Assembly: GCA_036897445.1 (NCBI GenBank)
Contig: JAYMTL010000079.1
Coordinates: forward strand, 28,224-92,223
Length of the DNA stretch: 64,000 nt
Direction of reading: 5' to 3'
From: Pelargonium tetragonum
Taxonomy: Eukaryota; Streptophyta; Magnoliopsida; Geraniales; Geraniaceae
The notes beneath the pieces are model-generated. The model saw nothing but the letters and a program-made list of their open reading frames with translations. It was not told the DNA's origin and did no database searches. Shown one piece after another: positions 1 through 12,276 of the stretch. The position numbers and the translations under genes are program-made. Position 1 is the stretch's first letter; each line of letters starts with the position of its first letter.

Positions 1-3000
1 GTCCAAACAGAAACCCTTTTTATTCGGCTAGTTCGAGGGACTCCTAGAGAATATAAAATTAAGACACAAAAAGAACTAAAAAAAAGTCATAGGTCTCATA
101 CTCATATAAAACTAATGGATAATTGGCACTCCTAGCTTCACTTTATTAATTAAGTGTAAAATTTTGTGGAGAGTTTATATGTCAGCAATTTTCTATAGCA
201 TACTTGAGATCTAAAACGCATAAATCTGGATTAAAAAGTAAATATTAAGTAAGTTTTACTTGGTTAAAGGACCCGTAAAAGGCTCCTTGCAATTTACCCG
301 GACAATAAAAAGAACTCTAAATTAAACTCTTGCTAAAGTTTTTCGTACCCCTGGAGTGAGTATAAAATATCAAGTGAAACTGTGACCCACTTTTATATGA
401 AGAAGGTCTTACTTTTTACTTTCTAAATCGCAAACGGGATTTACTTAGAAATACATGTGTAAACGTTGTAGAATTCATCAAGTCTTTGTATTTTTTGCAG
501 TTTTCCTTTTCCTATTGTTTCCTTTTTTGGATATTTAACGAAAGTCATTTTCTATTTCTTAGAATTATATACTCATAAATTTTATTCAATGCTTGTCTTC
601 TTCTACTCAATCATAGCAGAATGAAAGAGCTTGCTTTTACTTCATAAGCACAAAAGGCCCGGAACAGCAAACAAAGTAAAGTAGCAAGAGTGCAAGTCAA
701 CTATAGAAAACTAGGTAAAAAATCTAGAAAGTAACTATTACATAAAAACGCCTGTCGACAAAACTTTGTAATTTCGTTTCTTCGTAAGAAGCTTATGAAC
801 TCAACCTCTTCCGTTTGAAAACCCTGATCTTTATTCTTTATAATTTGTGGTTATACGCCGCGGATGCTCTAAAAAAACTATATTATATCACCCCAATTCT
901 AATATAATAAAACAGAGTATCTTTCCTATAAGATGAAGACGGGTGAGACCCACATAAAAGGACTTCTATTGGCAAAAATGCCTAAGACTGCCCATTCACT
1001 ACAACTAAAACTCTGCTCCGCTAGCTTTACACGTCTGGACTGAAATACTGAAATGGGTAACCCCTGTAGAATGTATACTAAACTCATTGAACCTAAAATC
1101 GTGCTTAATAAAGAGCCCACATATAAGACTCTCTCTATATAGCTAGAATAAAAAAATTCTTTGTATTAAAACCTTAGATTAGTTAAACAACCTTATCAAG
1201 ACTGGAGAATCCCGGTCCACTGTGTTAAGCAGTAAGGCAAAAAAAAGAGACAATCTTCGATCAATCGAATCAATAAGGGAATTCCTAAAAAAAGTATAGA
1301 ACACATTATAGGCAGTTGGAGAATCTACCAAGTATACTTTGGATTTCTTTTTTATTTACCGAATTTCAATAAATAGACGAAGAGGAAACATATTGCAGAT
1401 TTCTGCAATATTTTAGAAAAAATCTTTTTGAGTACACAATAAAGAGTCTGCTGAGTCTTGCTTTCTTAGAGTATCCCCCTTCAAAGTGTGAATTCTAATA
1501 TAGTTAAAGTTAGGGGTTCCTTTCGCTTCTATTTCTAAGCGGAGACTTAATATAAAAATAGGAGGTAAGGTAGGTTTCCGGATACTTTGATTTTCACGAA
1601 TATAAATTGAAAATGAATATAGGATAATCCAAAATCTATTAGACTTTAACGTCTCGCCTTTCAAAACAAAGGGTAATGTTCTCAGGCTTTTTGGTTAATA
1701 ATTAATAGAGAGCAAGTTTAGGAATTTGATTCGGAATTATGTTAAAAAGTACAAACTCAAAGCTAAGGCTAGGATTCTGACTTCTCGTACTTGGAAATTC
1801 AGTAATATAGGGAATTTAAAGATTAGCAAATCAAGTGGATTATATAGACTTTGACTTACGGGTATTTGCAAGAAATGGGGAGTTTCTTTTCTTGCTAGTT
1901 AAGAGACCTATTATATATAGTAATAAAATGAGGACCTAGCTTAGAGTTAGAAAAGGGGCCCTTTTACTTCTTGATTAAGAGTTTTTTCAAAAATATTAAA
2001 GAAAATGCTTAGAATGTTAGAATGAAAGGGTTCAAAAAAAGTTCTTACCGCGAAAACTTCAAAAAAAAGGGGTACTGATTAATACGAAATAAGGTCCTTA
2101 CGAATACGAAGCTATACTATACTAAAATCTTACTTGCTTTTCTACATACCTCTGCTGTATGTCAAGAGTTTCCTTAGTTATTAGCGAACAAGGAATTCTA
2201 GTACTAAAATTATCTTTTTATCCCCTTAAAAGAGAGCTCTCTAGGTACCTTTAACGTCATGAGGGCGGTAACTCTCTATTATTAGAAGCACTTAGATAGA
2301 TAACAAAAAAGAAGCTAGGTTCTCCTGACTCCTCTTACAATGAAAAGGAAGGCCCATTAGCTATAAAATCTTCTTTTTTAAGAGCTCCCTTGGGTTGTTT
2401 ATTCCGTAGTTATAAAAAGATATTTGTATCGGTGGACTCCCGATTCAGTTCAGAAGGGTAAAGCATAATTAACGAAAGCCTCCCCCTTTCTGTTTTATAA
2501 TCCCTATATTTACCCAAAATGTTCCTCGTTCTGGGGTGCATAGACCTTCGACCTTACCTTTTTATATACTATTTACTCTCGATTCCTAGAAGCTGCAAAT
2601 CGGCGCTAATCTAAGTTTTATAAAGAGCCTAAAGGAAACTTCGTAGGCATAAGTCAAGACCCCTTATAAGCCATTAAAAATCCCCAAGTATTTACTTTAT
2701 TTTGTAAAACTGCCCTAAGGTCTAAAAATGCAGGAAAACCCGCGTTTGTATTACTAACTTCAGATAATTGACAACTATGACCAGGAACCCTAAGAGATAC
2801 CCCCTAGAACTTGTACTTACAATTTGGGCAATAAATAACAAAATTTCTGCGCTAAACCCTCTCTAAATACCGCTTAGTTTTGCTTTACAAAGACTCAAAA
2901 TGAACTCAAGACTTAACATCTGCCTTCGATTCTTCAACAAAACTTGGCCTCTAATTAAGAATGTCCTAAAAATGTTCGTTATAACAGAGCCTTTCTTTTC

Positions 3001-5402
3001 TTGATTGGCACTTATACTAGATTCCGCTAAGAGGCAGTAACTCGTTTCGATTTTGAATTCCTTGTTTTATGCGGAATTTTTTATAGGCTTGCTCTTCCAA
3101 TTCTATTAATCTTTCTTTCCTTAGGGAGCCCTTGGGAATCTCTTAGAAGAATCCGGTTCGCTATTTCAATACTATTTAACTAAAGGGAGCCCTGGTATTT
3201 CTTGTTAAATCCTCCAAAGCCCCTGACTTTTGTTTAAACAACTCCCGAAAAGGATCTACCTAATATTGATTGAAGTATTCAGGGAAGCCAAGCATCTTTC
3301 TTATTTTCTACAAAATAGAATACCGAGGAATGGGTCCTACTCTAAAAAGTATGCAAAAAAAGCTAGAGAGTACTTGTATAAAAAAAGCAAGGTTTGATTT
3401 CAAATTCTATTTATAGGGATTCGCATCTTGAATTTTTTGTAGGTTTTTACCTCGTGAAATCCTCCTTGTGGTTGAGTATTATCAATTTTTAGTGGGACTC
3501 CAACTTTGATAAGCTTTAGATTTTTAAAAGTCAATTTGGCTAGTTAGCCCACCTATATAGATAGAATAGAAGTAAAAAATTACGAAGCTCCTTTTTTGAC
3601 AGGAAGATATAGAATCTTTCAGTTTTGGCCCGCTCTACCATTACAGAAACATAAATTGTGTTATCCCCTTCTTCAGGGTCGCCCTTCCGCTTTACATTTA
3701 AGTAAGGAATTTGCAAGAGTCAGAAATTTTAGAATTTCCTTAAAAAAATCCTACTGATTGACGAAGAATTTAATAACTCCACGCTAAGGAAGATAGTTTA
3801 AAAGGTAATGTTATAAGCCCTCCTCAGAAAAAAATCTCTTAAAAGGATGTATAAGCCTCAAAACTTCAGAGTCTATTTTAATTATTGCATTCCCTGTTCT
3901 CTTTTTTGCTTTAGTTCTTGTATTCTTAATTCAACCTGTAATTTTCAGTCTTGGATTTAGTCGATAAAGCGCGAGTCTTAAAAAAGTCAGTAGTTCAAGT
4001 CAAAAAGCTCTATCAAGGGCCCCTTTTGAACAAACGAAATAGGGTCAGAATACTCGTTTAGTAGAAAAGAAAAGAGTACGCTATATCCTACCTCACCCTT
4101 AAAATCGGATAGGCATTGTAGTGAATTCCTGAAGTTTTCGTTTTTTGTATAGGAATACATAATTAAAAACAAGGATTTAGCTCTTGTTTGTTTCGAGTCT
4201 TTTGTCAAACTAAGTTTATTAAGAATTCCTTGGGAAGTATACCTAATTGATTTGCTCTTTACGAGTTAAGTACCAAAATTCTAGGGCCCTAGTTCGGCCG
4301 ACAAAGTCAAAGTCTTTTACAAGACTTTACCTTAACTCTAGATTGATTCTATCTCGGATTCGTCCACCCCTTATTAGTTTAAACTGCTTATGAAAATTAT
4401 GAATTCAAAAAAAATTTATACTATTTGTACTCTTTCTTAATAGGTTAAACCGCTTTTACAATGGATATGTTCCTTTTAGCTTGTTTTAGTGCTTCCTTAG
4501 CTTCCTTATTAGTAAGAGAAGGATTCTTTTATTTTATAGATTACTTAGGCTTATTTAGGAACACTCCCTTGTAAAATATCTGGGATCTGCTCCGTATGGG
4601 GTCTATTTCCCTGCCCCAGCTCTATATATAAGTATCCAGTTTTGATAGTAGGTAGAAGAAGGGGGAAGAGTATAATAATGATACAAAGCTGCCTTTCCCT
4701 CAATTCTAGTAAGACATTAAAATGCTTTTTCTAGTAAATGCTTTTGTTTAACGAAATACAGTTCCACTGAGTTTTCCTTCCTTTCAGGTTCGAAAGTCTA
4801 GCTCTGAGACAAGTTAGTAAAAAGAAGAGTAAGCTATAGAGTACAAGTAGAATTATAAGGAAAGCAATTAAGAAAACATGAGCAAGTGATTGGTGTAAGG
4901 TATGGATGTTCTATCTAATCTAATATACTGGTCTTTACCTCCCTATATTATATATAGTAGAAAGGCAAGAGTTATCTTAATAAAGAGCTACTTCTTACTA
5001 TAAAAAAAAGTTCCATAAAAGCTCATAACTTCAAGTCCAGGTTCCTCTTTTTTACTTTCGAAAGTGGGTTCGAACTGGATGGAATTCTATTAATCAGAAA
5101 AAAGAGACTCTACCAACAAGATTCCAGCATAATACAAAAAACCCAGACTAAGTACCTATCAAAGAGGGTGTAACTTTATATCACAAGGTAATAAGGAAAC
5201 TCCTATCTTAACCGAAACGGACTCCAGAGTCCTTTTTACCAAGGCTAGTTATATAATATCAAAGGATTTTGATCAAAATTCATGTTAAACTAGGAGGATC
5301 CCGACTACACTATAAGGTACTTTTCTTTTTACATATTGTCCAGGTTTTTTAAGGATTCTCGGTGCATTAAATAAAAGGAAGAAAAACAAGAGAGGATTCG
5401 TT
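1..5402. other. Non-coding stretch, no gene seen
   Basis: I see no supportable gene. The longest ATG frames here (about 64-83 codons on the minus strand near 0.9, 1.4 and 4.0 kb) have no recognisable motif and low-complexity hydrophobic or Lys/Ser content. Short GGR-N-YCC near-palindromes are frequent, for example at 1951-1965, 3123-3133, 3182-3193 and 4015-4027. Around 4896-4917 a GGTATGGATGTTCTATCTA word recurs with one mismatch near 61019-61037, which suggests a very old dispersed repeat. No promoter, terminator or RNA gene could be supported. Confidence 0.75.
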
Positions 5403-5451
5403 GGCTTTGAACCTTTGCATGCCGATACCAGGAACCCGTGCTTTACCAGCA
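5403..5451 (-). pseudogene. Truncated plant-mitochondrial-type tRNA-Gln relic
   Basis: Read on the minus strand, this runs from a D-loop remnant (GGTAAAGCA) through an anticodon arm, the CATGC variable region and the 5' half of the T-arm (AAAGGTTCAAAG). It aligns closely with the copy at 12206-12276 and with the plant mitochondrial trnQ(UUG) form I remember. The acceptor 5' strand and the first half of the D-arm are missing, and the 3' half of the T-stem and the acceptor do not pair. The anticodon loop reads TCCTGGT: C at position 33 instead of T, and CTG at 34-36, formally a Gln(CAG) anticodon. One anticodon-stem pair is a G-G mismatch. It is a relic with little chance of function. Confidence 0.72.
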
Positions 5452-8400
5452 AATTTATGCTTTAACTAAACCTTTTAGTTTAATAAGTGAATGAATCCTA
5501 ACAGTTCCTCTTTAAGATAGTTCAATAACTAACGATAACCATAAAAGACTATATAAACGCGATTTTGTACTCCTTAAGTTGAAACTACAAAAGGCAAAAA
5601 TTTCTTATAAGACTTTAACTACTAATAAATAAGAACCCTTTTTAATTATACTCCTAGGTCTAATAAAAAGCCCTATTAACTAAGGCTACCCTGATTTGAG
5701 GTGTTCTTTATTAAAAAAGGGCATAAGGTCTTCTATCCTTTTACTTTGCTGCCGCTATAAAAAGTTGTAATTCCGCACATTTTCTAAGAACTTCTAGGCA
5801 ATTTTCATTATAGGAGCCCCTTTGCAAGATTAATTAGGTACTTCTTTTTCTTGTTAATTGGGATCCCTGTTCCAAAAGGGACTAAAAAAGGATATCCTAA
5901 TACTCGTAAAAAGATAAGTTCAACTTCTTTAGGAAAAGCAGTAAGAAAGACTTTTGGATAGCACTTCTATATTTTTAAGTATTCAAATTAGCTAAAGCGG
6001 GTTCCCGGTGATTACTTAATAGGGTTTGGTTAACTCCTAATCCTAAAATAGTTTTTGTTTGTATCCCTATCAAGTTTTTTTCCTATAAATAAAAAGGCCC
6101 ACCTATGCTCTGAGTACTTTTACCTTTTTAGAGGCTCCCTTTTCCAGTAAAACCCCGAAAGTCAAAGATTTCCCATAAGAATGTCTTAGAAATACCAAAA
6201 GCTTTTGCAGTTTTGGGGTTTAGTAAGAGTTCAGGGGATACCTCCTAGTAGAAAGTGATTTACAGATTCATAGTATCTTTCATGACTGGCCAAAGAAAGC
6301 AGAAACCAGGTATAAAAAAGAGCCCTAGTAAAAGTAACTAGTCAACGCACTAAGCCCCAGGAAAATGAAAGTACGTACAAAAAAGGAAGACCGACCTAAA
6401 AAGTAGGAGCCTCCCAACGTCTTGTCCCCAGTTTCATAGGACTCCTTAGGGAGCTTAATCTAGCAAGAGTTTTTTAGTTTAGGTACTTTTCTGATAAACG
6501 TGCGCCAAGAAAACCTATTAAGTAAGAGATGTCTAGTCAAGAAAGATGTCCTGAGATACATAAGACATTAAGGGACCCTCAAGGATTGTGGTTTCATACT
6601 CATACTATAGCTACTAAAAGAAATTCTCTGGGAATGAAAAAGCACTTATATAGCATGACTTACACTTCGGATCTCTATTCAGTTTTGTAATATTAAGGAC
6701 TTCCGGGTGTCACCTTAGCTAGGTGTACTTATTATGAAGCAGAGCTGCTCATTTTTGCGGGATATAATATAATAGAGACTCGCTGAATTTGTAAGAATTC
6801 AAAAAAAAGGCATGGGTTGCCGGCTGTCTTTTAAGATATAAGAATGCGCTTCCTAAGGACGATGTCAAAGGTTCAAGCAATTCGGCATTATCTTCCAATT
6901 TTCTTTTCCTAAGGCAATAAGGGCTTTCGCACCAATAGTTACTTGTAAATTAGGTTTCTGCTTTGAGTCCCCGAAAAAGGTAGTTAGGGGTTTCCCATAC
7001 TTTTATACTGAGTCTTAGAATCGCGAAAAAAGAGGGAGAGAGATTATAATTACGCTTATTTGAATTCCTTTTATAAAACAATCTAGAGAGCGCCATCAGA
7101 GACATAGAAAAAACTTCTTAATAGACTAGGAATTGTAGCCTACAAGAATACCGGGTATAAAGCAAAAAAGGGTTAAGGAGGTTAAAAAGTACAAAGTTTC
7201 CTCCGGTGTGCGACTCTTATCTTAGGCTTGTCCAAGCAAATGTAAATAGATATGTAAGTCTTCTATATTTGAAACTCGTACTTTTTAGGGGTTCTTTTTA
7301 TCTACGGAATGTAAGTACAAGTTTTTACTAGAAATCCTCTAGTACAAATAGAGAGCTTTTATTAGTAGTTTCATAAGTCGGCAATATAAAAGTTTCATGC
7401 TCTTCGCTCTTTCAAATTCCTGGGTTATCCGTCTCTACTAAAGCCTGCTGGGGACTTCCCCCTTAGTAAGTGTTTTATAAAACTAGAGTTCTGCACCAAT
7501 ACAAACCCTTAAAGGAGAGCCCTTGTATAATACAAGAACTTTGAAACTCTACTAGAAAGATCCGAATAAGGAGTTTTTCGCTATTAACGCTCTTAAGTAC
7601 AAACTATGCTTGTTCCCTATTTCTTTCTACTTCTTGTTCTGGGTCTGCCCTTTTTAATTAAAATGCTCCACAGAGAGATTAGGGTTCCTATACTTGTAAA
7701 AAATCCAAAGAGTCCACCCCCCTTTTGAATTAACTTGCAATTCCTGGGAAGGTGTAATTTCTTTGTTTTTTTGTGAAACAAGATCTTCTAAGTTTGAAGT
7801 TTTAGAGATAATATAGAAAACCCGGTTTAACCACGAGTGAGGTCCATTAGATAGTTTTGAATGCTAGTCTAAGCTAAAGGGTTTCAAAAGACCTTATAAA
7901 AACAAAAAGGGATGCGCGGTGCGAGCTTTTATTTAGTTTTCCATTATTTAGCATTTTTATTAAGGGAATCTATTTAACTCGTCCTCTTTACCCTATATCT
8001 GCATATCTCCTAGTTTTAGATCCCTACTTAATTGACTCTCTTTAATTAAGTTAATTAAGATACAAAAAACTAAACTTCAAGAAGTAAGAAACCCCATCAA
8101 TTTAGGCTCCTTTAAACGATAAAAAGTTCTTCGTATTTTTATCCCTATGAACCCACTACTAGCTGAAGCTTTTACCTTAAAAACTCCAAGTATACTTATA
8201 CTAAAGATTGAATCCGGGACTTGCACTTATCTTATATATAGCGCCCAGTACGGAGCTCTTAAAAAACTTAAATATCTAGCCCCTCCCTTTTTTAAAAAGC
8301 CACTAAGATTAAGGTAATGAAATTAATCAGGAACAGTAAATTGACAAGAAAAACCCGGAGTTCCCTAAAAAAGGTCTTCTTTGGATACAGGACATACTTA

Positions 8401-11400
8401 AGAATCTAAAGCAGAGTGAAAAGGTAATTTCAAGCCTATAAGTTTTCAAAAGTCGGTTACATCAAAAAGGTAATGACGAAGGAACTAGGAAGTTTTAGAC
8501 AAGAAATTTCTATGCAAACTCTTCATTTAGTGGGAAGTACATTAGGTATTCCAAAAAGTCTTTATCTATTAAAGGACTTTCACGAATGAAAAGAGAACTT
8601 TTAGCTTAAGAAAGCTCCGGATTTTTTTATTATGGTAAACACTGCCCTGACTTATATTATATAGCTTGTAAAGCTCTGGAATATAATTAGAAAGAAAAAG
8701 GAAACCTGTCCCCAATCTCTACTAAGGATGGGCTCTTTGAGATATCAGCGATGAGTTACTAGGAATGAATAGAGTGTTGATGTCTTTGGCTATGTGGTCT
8801 TTTAGCGGCAAAGTTTGAACCAGTTTACCTTATCCGGAAGTCTTTTGTGGGATCCTTAATAGTCTTAGTCAAATTCATTGTCTAAAATGAAATGTTAGAA
8901 TTTTCGGAATGGAATACAGACAAGTAAGATAGAAAGAAGAAAAATTCCTGCTATCTTGATTTCATAATAAAAGTCGGAACTAATTTAAATATAAAGGAAT
9001 GTCCTAAATAACTGAAGTATCCTTTTGCTATTTCTACTTTTCATTATCCTTGACAAAATCTAAACTTGCATATCTTGAAGACTAGTCAAATTTGTACCTA
9101 ACTAAACCTCATTCTCATCAGACTAAGAATACCCCGACCCCGAATAGCAACAATACTAAAAAAACTATAGTATAAACTAAGATAGCATTAGCTTGAACCC
9201 AAAATGAAACTCTAGGCTCTCTTTATGGCACCAGATTTTCTTCAATTTAAGGAACAGGGAATCGCTCTAATAAAAGTTTGAAACATTTGTTGACCTGCAG
9301 CTGCCAATTCAGAAGAAACTGGATGATCTTGTGTTTAGGAAACAAAGCAAAGATTGTAGCACTTGCATACAAAAAAGAGTCTTGCTCTCTCAAATCGGAT
9401 TTACTAGAATACCTAAGAAAAGAAAAAGACCTATAAGATCCAGACTCCAAAAATTCGCTGCATCTTGCCCTATCATAAGGAAGTGAAGTCTGGGATAAAC
9501 CCTACGCAATTTGGTATCCCCGGGTTAACAAATTTCTCCCTACAGCGCTTTCGCCCAGGTTACTGCCTTTTCTTATTTATAAGTCAATCTTAATACGGTA
9601 GTCGTAAGAGCTTACTTTAGCTTTAATATAATATTTGGTAATAAATAAAGAAAAAGGGAACCCACTAATGAAAAATTTTAGGAAATCCAGAAAAGACTAA
9701 AACCTAGGGAAAAACCCGCTTACTTTTGGGCGCCTATACCCCTCTTATTACCGGAAATCCTTAAACAAGTTTCATATCACTTACTATACTTCTTTGGAGC
9801 TAAAACTGTAGTTTTTTTCTTATTTACTAGAGCTAACTTCCAAAGAGTTTCATTCTTAGTACGTCATAAAGTGGGATTAAATATACACGTCAAATTTCAG
9901 GGTCACTTGATATAGAGCTTGCTTTTGAAGAAGGGGTGCTTGTACCTGAAGGGAACCCCATAAAAGACAAATGAACAGGGGCAGTGAATCCTTTATGGAA
10001 GTTTTTTCTTTTTCGGAAATACGGGAATTCGAGGGTTCTATTCTAATAGAGCTTTTGTCTTAATATGAAACTTAAGTAGAAATTGCATGAAAATAACTGG
10101 GGCAAGACTTTTTTGACTATATACTAAAATAAGGTCCACTTTTTAAGGGTTGGGAAATAAATATGGAAAGGCATCCTTTAGAAAGAAATGGGGACAACTC
10201 CCGTGGATTCCTGACCTAGACACAAATGAAATGTGCTTACATAACATAAAATGAAATTTCTCTTTCTCCGGAATGCTTCTCTTTTTTGATAAAACTATAA
10301 GAGTCTCCCTGGTGCGCTTTGAAAAGACATATCAAAAGGAGCTAAATATTTACCCTTTTAGAGCTAGAGTGGAGTTTTTTTGCTGATTAAGGACTGAGGC
10401 CCTTCCAATCCAAAAGTAATTAAAGAGAGTTTATGCGCAAATTTTAGATAGAATCTGGATCCTTTTTCTTATATGCCGTTGGTCTTTCTATTATCTATTT
10501 CTATTAATGGATTACTCCAAGGAAAGAGGAACCCTTGAATTAGACCTTCTCCAAGCAGCTCCCTAATTAGATAGGCGCAAAACTTTTCATTTAATCTAGC
10601 TAATCCCTACTCAATTATGTCAAAAGGATCCTTAGAGCACTCTGGGTTGGATTCTGCTTACTGCAGAGCACCCTTCATTAATGAGAAATCCTGTATAAGA
10701 GACTCTAAAGTCAATTTGACAAGTTATAAGACTACAAAACCTTACTTTTATTACTTTGACTTTACGAAGAACTTATTTCTTTAGTCTTTTTTTAATCCTT
10801 ATTTTTGGAACAGAGCAAGTCAAAGAAAAAAGGGGGTATCCTATATTATACATGATAAAGTTCCCTTTCTTTTTAGTCAAAGGACCTAAATAAAAACCCC
10901 TTATTCATGTCATGGTAGAACCCTATGCTATGCATTCCCCATATTAATTAGATAGGGATTTTCATTCTTGTTATAGACCCCTATATGTGTGTTCGGCTCT
11001 ATACTTTTAGGATTATACACTTTAGAATAGACTTTAGGTTCCCTATAACCTTTAATACCCCTTTTTTAACTCTACTATAATATTGTATTAGGGAGTTCCT
11101 TACAATATACCTCTGAACCTCTGCATGGTAGCCTTATTTAGCGAACTCTCTTGACAAATTAGTGGGCTTTGAAGTCTATATTAAATCCCTAAAAAGTGGA
11201 ATTTCCTATCGAAGGATTTTATACATAAAGTCCAGTTTTTCTATTCTTTCTTTTCATTTTATTAGGTAAATAAGTAGGATTACTTCCGAGATATGACATA
11301 CTTGCCCATAGAATCTCTTTAGCGTATAGAGCTTCCTTTTTGGGGCTATCGGTTCTACAGAACTTCTTCTCAAATCTTTTTAGCTGCTAAGTGTAAGTTA

Positions 11401-11990
11401 AAAAACCCTTAAGATTCTAATGTTGGAATCCTCCTGTGTCAGTAACAACTCACTAACAAGATAAATCTTGCCTTAATAACAAAAGAACTGCATTACTAAA
11501 ATAAAAAAAGACCTATTTTAACTTATCCATACTCTACGTACATATAATCCATATAAGGTCTTAAAAACTCTCTATAAAAAATAAATAGATTTACTATTAC
11601 TTACTTAAGCTCCCATTAACTTACCCTAATTCCATCCATAGGTGCAGTAAGCCTCTTCTCTTCCTTCTATATTCCTAATACCTCTTTTCAGGAGTCCTTT
11701 ATTCGTGTGTAAGTCGACGTTTTATTGATTTATTTAACAAGTTTACATTACTTAATCAAGTACACATTTGAATAAAAGCCTCTAATCTAAAATTCTTTTA
11801 GTTCCCCCGGGAAAACCCGTTCAAAGCTTCGGTAATTCATAACATCAAAATATCCCAAAAATGTTTGTTATAGTTGACTTCCAGAGGGCTTCCTAGGATA
11901 CATTTTCAAAGTCTTGTATGAGAACTTTTCAGAGATGTATATTTTCTAAGTTTAATAAGGAGCCCTTGATAGCAACCGTAGTTCTCTAGT
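5452..11990. other. Non-coding stretch, no gene seen
   Basis: No gene is supportable over about 6.5 kb; the only frame over 60 codons is a 67-codon minus frame near 9.3 kb without a motif. Visible items are the TTAATTAA double palindrome at 8042-8058, GGR-N-YCC near-palindromes (for example 5812-5823 and 11957-11967), and a GCGCGGTGCGAGC word near 7912-7925 that resembles one near 42761-42778. Confidence 0.72.
8042..8058. repeat. TTAATTAA double palindrome (copy 1 of 3)
   Basis: TTAATTAAGTTAATTAA: two 8-bp perfect palindromes separated by one base, the whole forming a 17-bp inverted repeat. Very similar 17-mers occur at 53964-53980 and 62875-62891. Simple A+T richness can generate such strings, so function is not implied. 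Confidence 0.6.
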
Positions 11991-12014
11991 GAGTCGCCCA
12001 AGTCGAGACTCTGA

Positions 12015-12066
12015 TTATCCGTTAGAGCACCTCACTTGAGACCGGAAAGACATGAGTTCAAGTCCA
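12015..12066 (+). pseudogene. tRNA-like relic (D-arm to T-loop), identity uncertain
   Basis: A D-loop-like GTTAGAGCACC is followed after about 35 bases by a T-loop-like GAGTTCAAGTCC, the spacing expected in a tRNA. Between them lies CACTTGAGACCGG, which resembles the anticodon region of Ser(UGA) or another tRNA with a TTGA loop, but no clean 5-bp anticodon stem forms. The T-stem does not pair on its 3' side and no acceptor stem is visible. The D-loop word recurs in another relic at 41352-41362. I treat it as a degraded tRNA-derived fragment; amino-acid identity is a guess. Confidence 0.4.
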
Positions 12067-12205
12067 AAATAATATAGAGTTTTTTGAATAAGTTTGATTG
12101 GAAAACCGGGGTAACTAAAAAGGTTAGGAATGAATTAGCTTAAGTAGAAAGAGTCTTGATTCTTCTTCTAAAAGTCTAAAAGACTGGTATTCAGTGTTCT
12201 TTTTT

Positions 12206-12276
12206 TGGAGTATAGCCAAGTGGTAAAGCACCGATTCATGGAATCGGCATGCAAAGGTTCGAACCCTTTGACTCCC
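12206..12276 (+). pseudogene. Near-complete tRNA-Gln-like cloverleaf with altered anticodon
   Basis: All parts of a 71-nt cloverleaf are present and read very like plant mitochondrial trnQ(UUG). The acceptor strand TGGAGTA faces GACTCCC (five central pairs, both end pairs lost). The D-arm GCC...AGC has one mismatch. The anticodon stem CCGAT/ATCGG is a perfect 5 bp, and the T-stem AAAGG/CCTTT is a perfect 5 bp with loop TTCGAAC. The 7-nt anticodon loop is TCATGGA, placing ATG at 34-36 and C at 33, where functional tRNAs have T. Remembered trnQ has TTTTGGT here. The preserved stems argue for recent decay or residual constraint. C33, the two acceptor mismatches and the changed anticodon argue against a working Gln tRNA. 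A tRNA of altered identity (ATG would read His CAU) is possible but unsupported. Confidence 0.75.
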
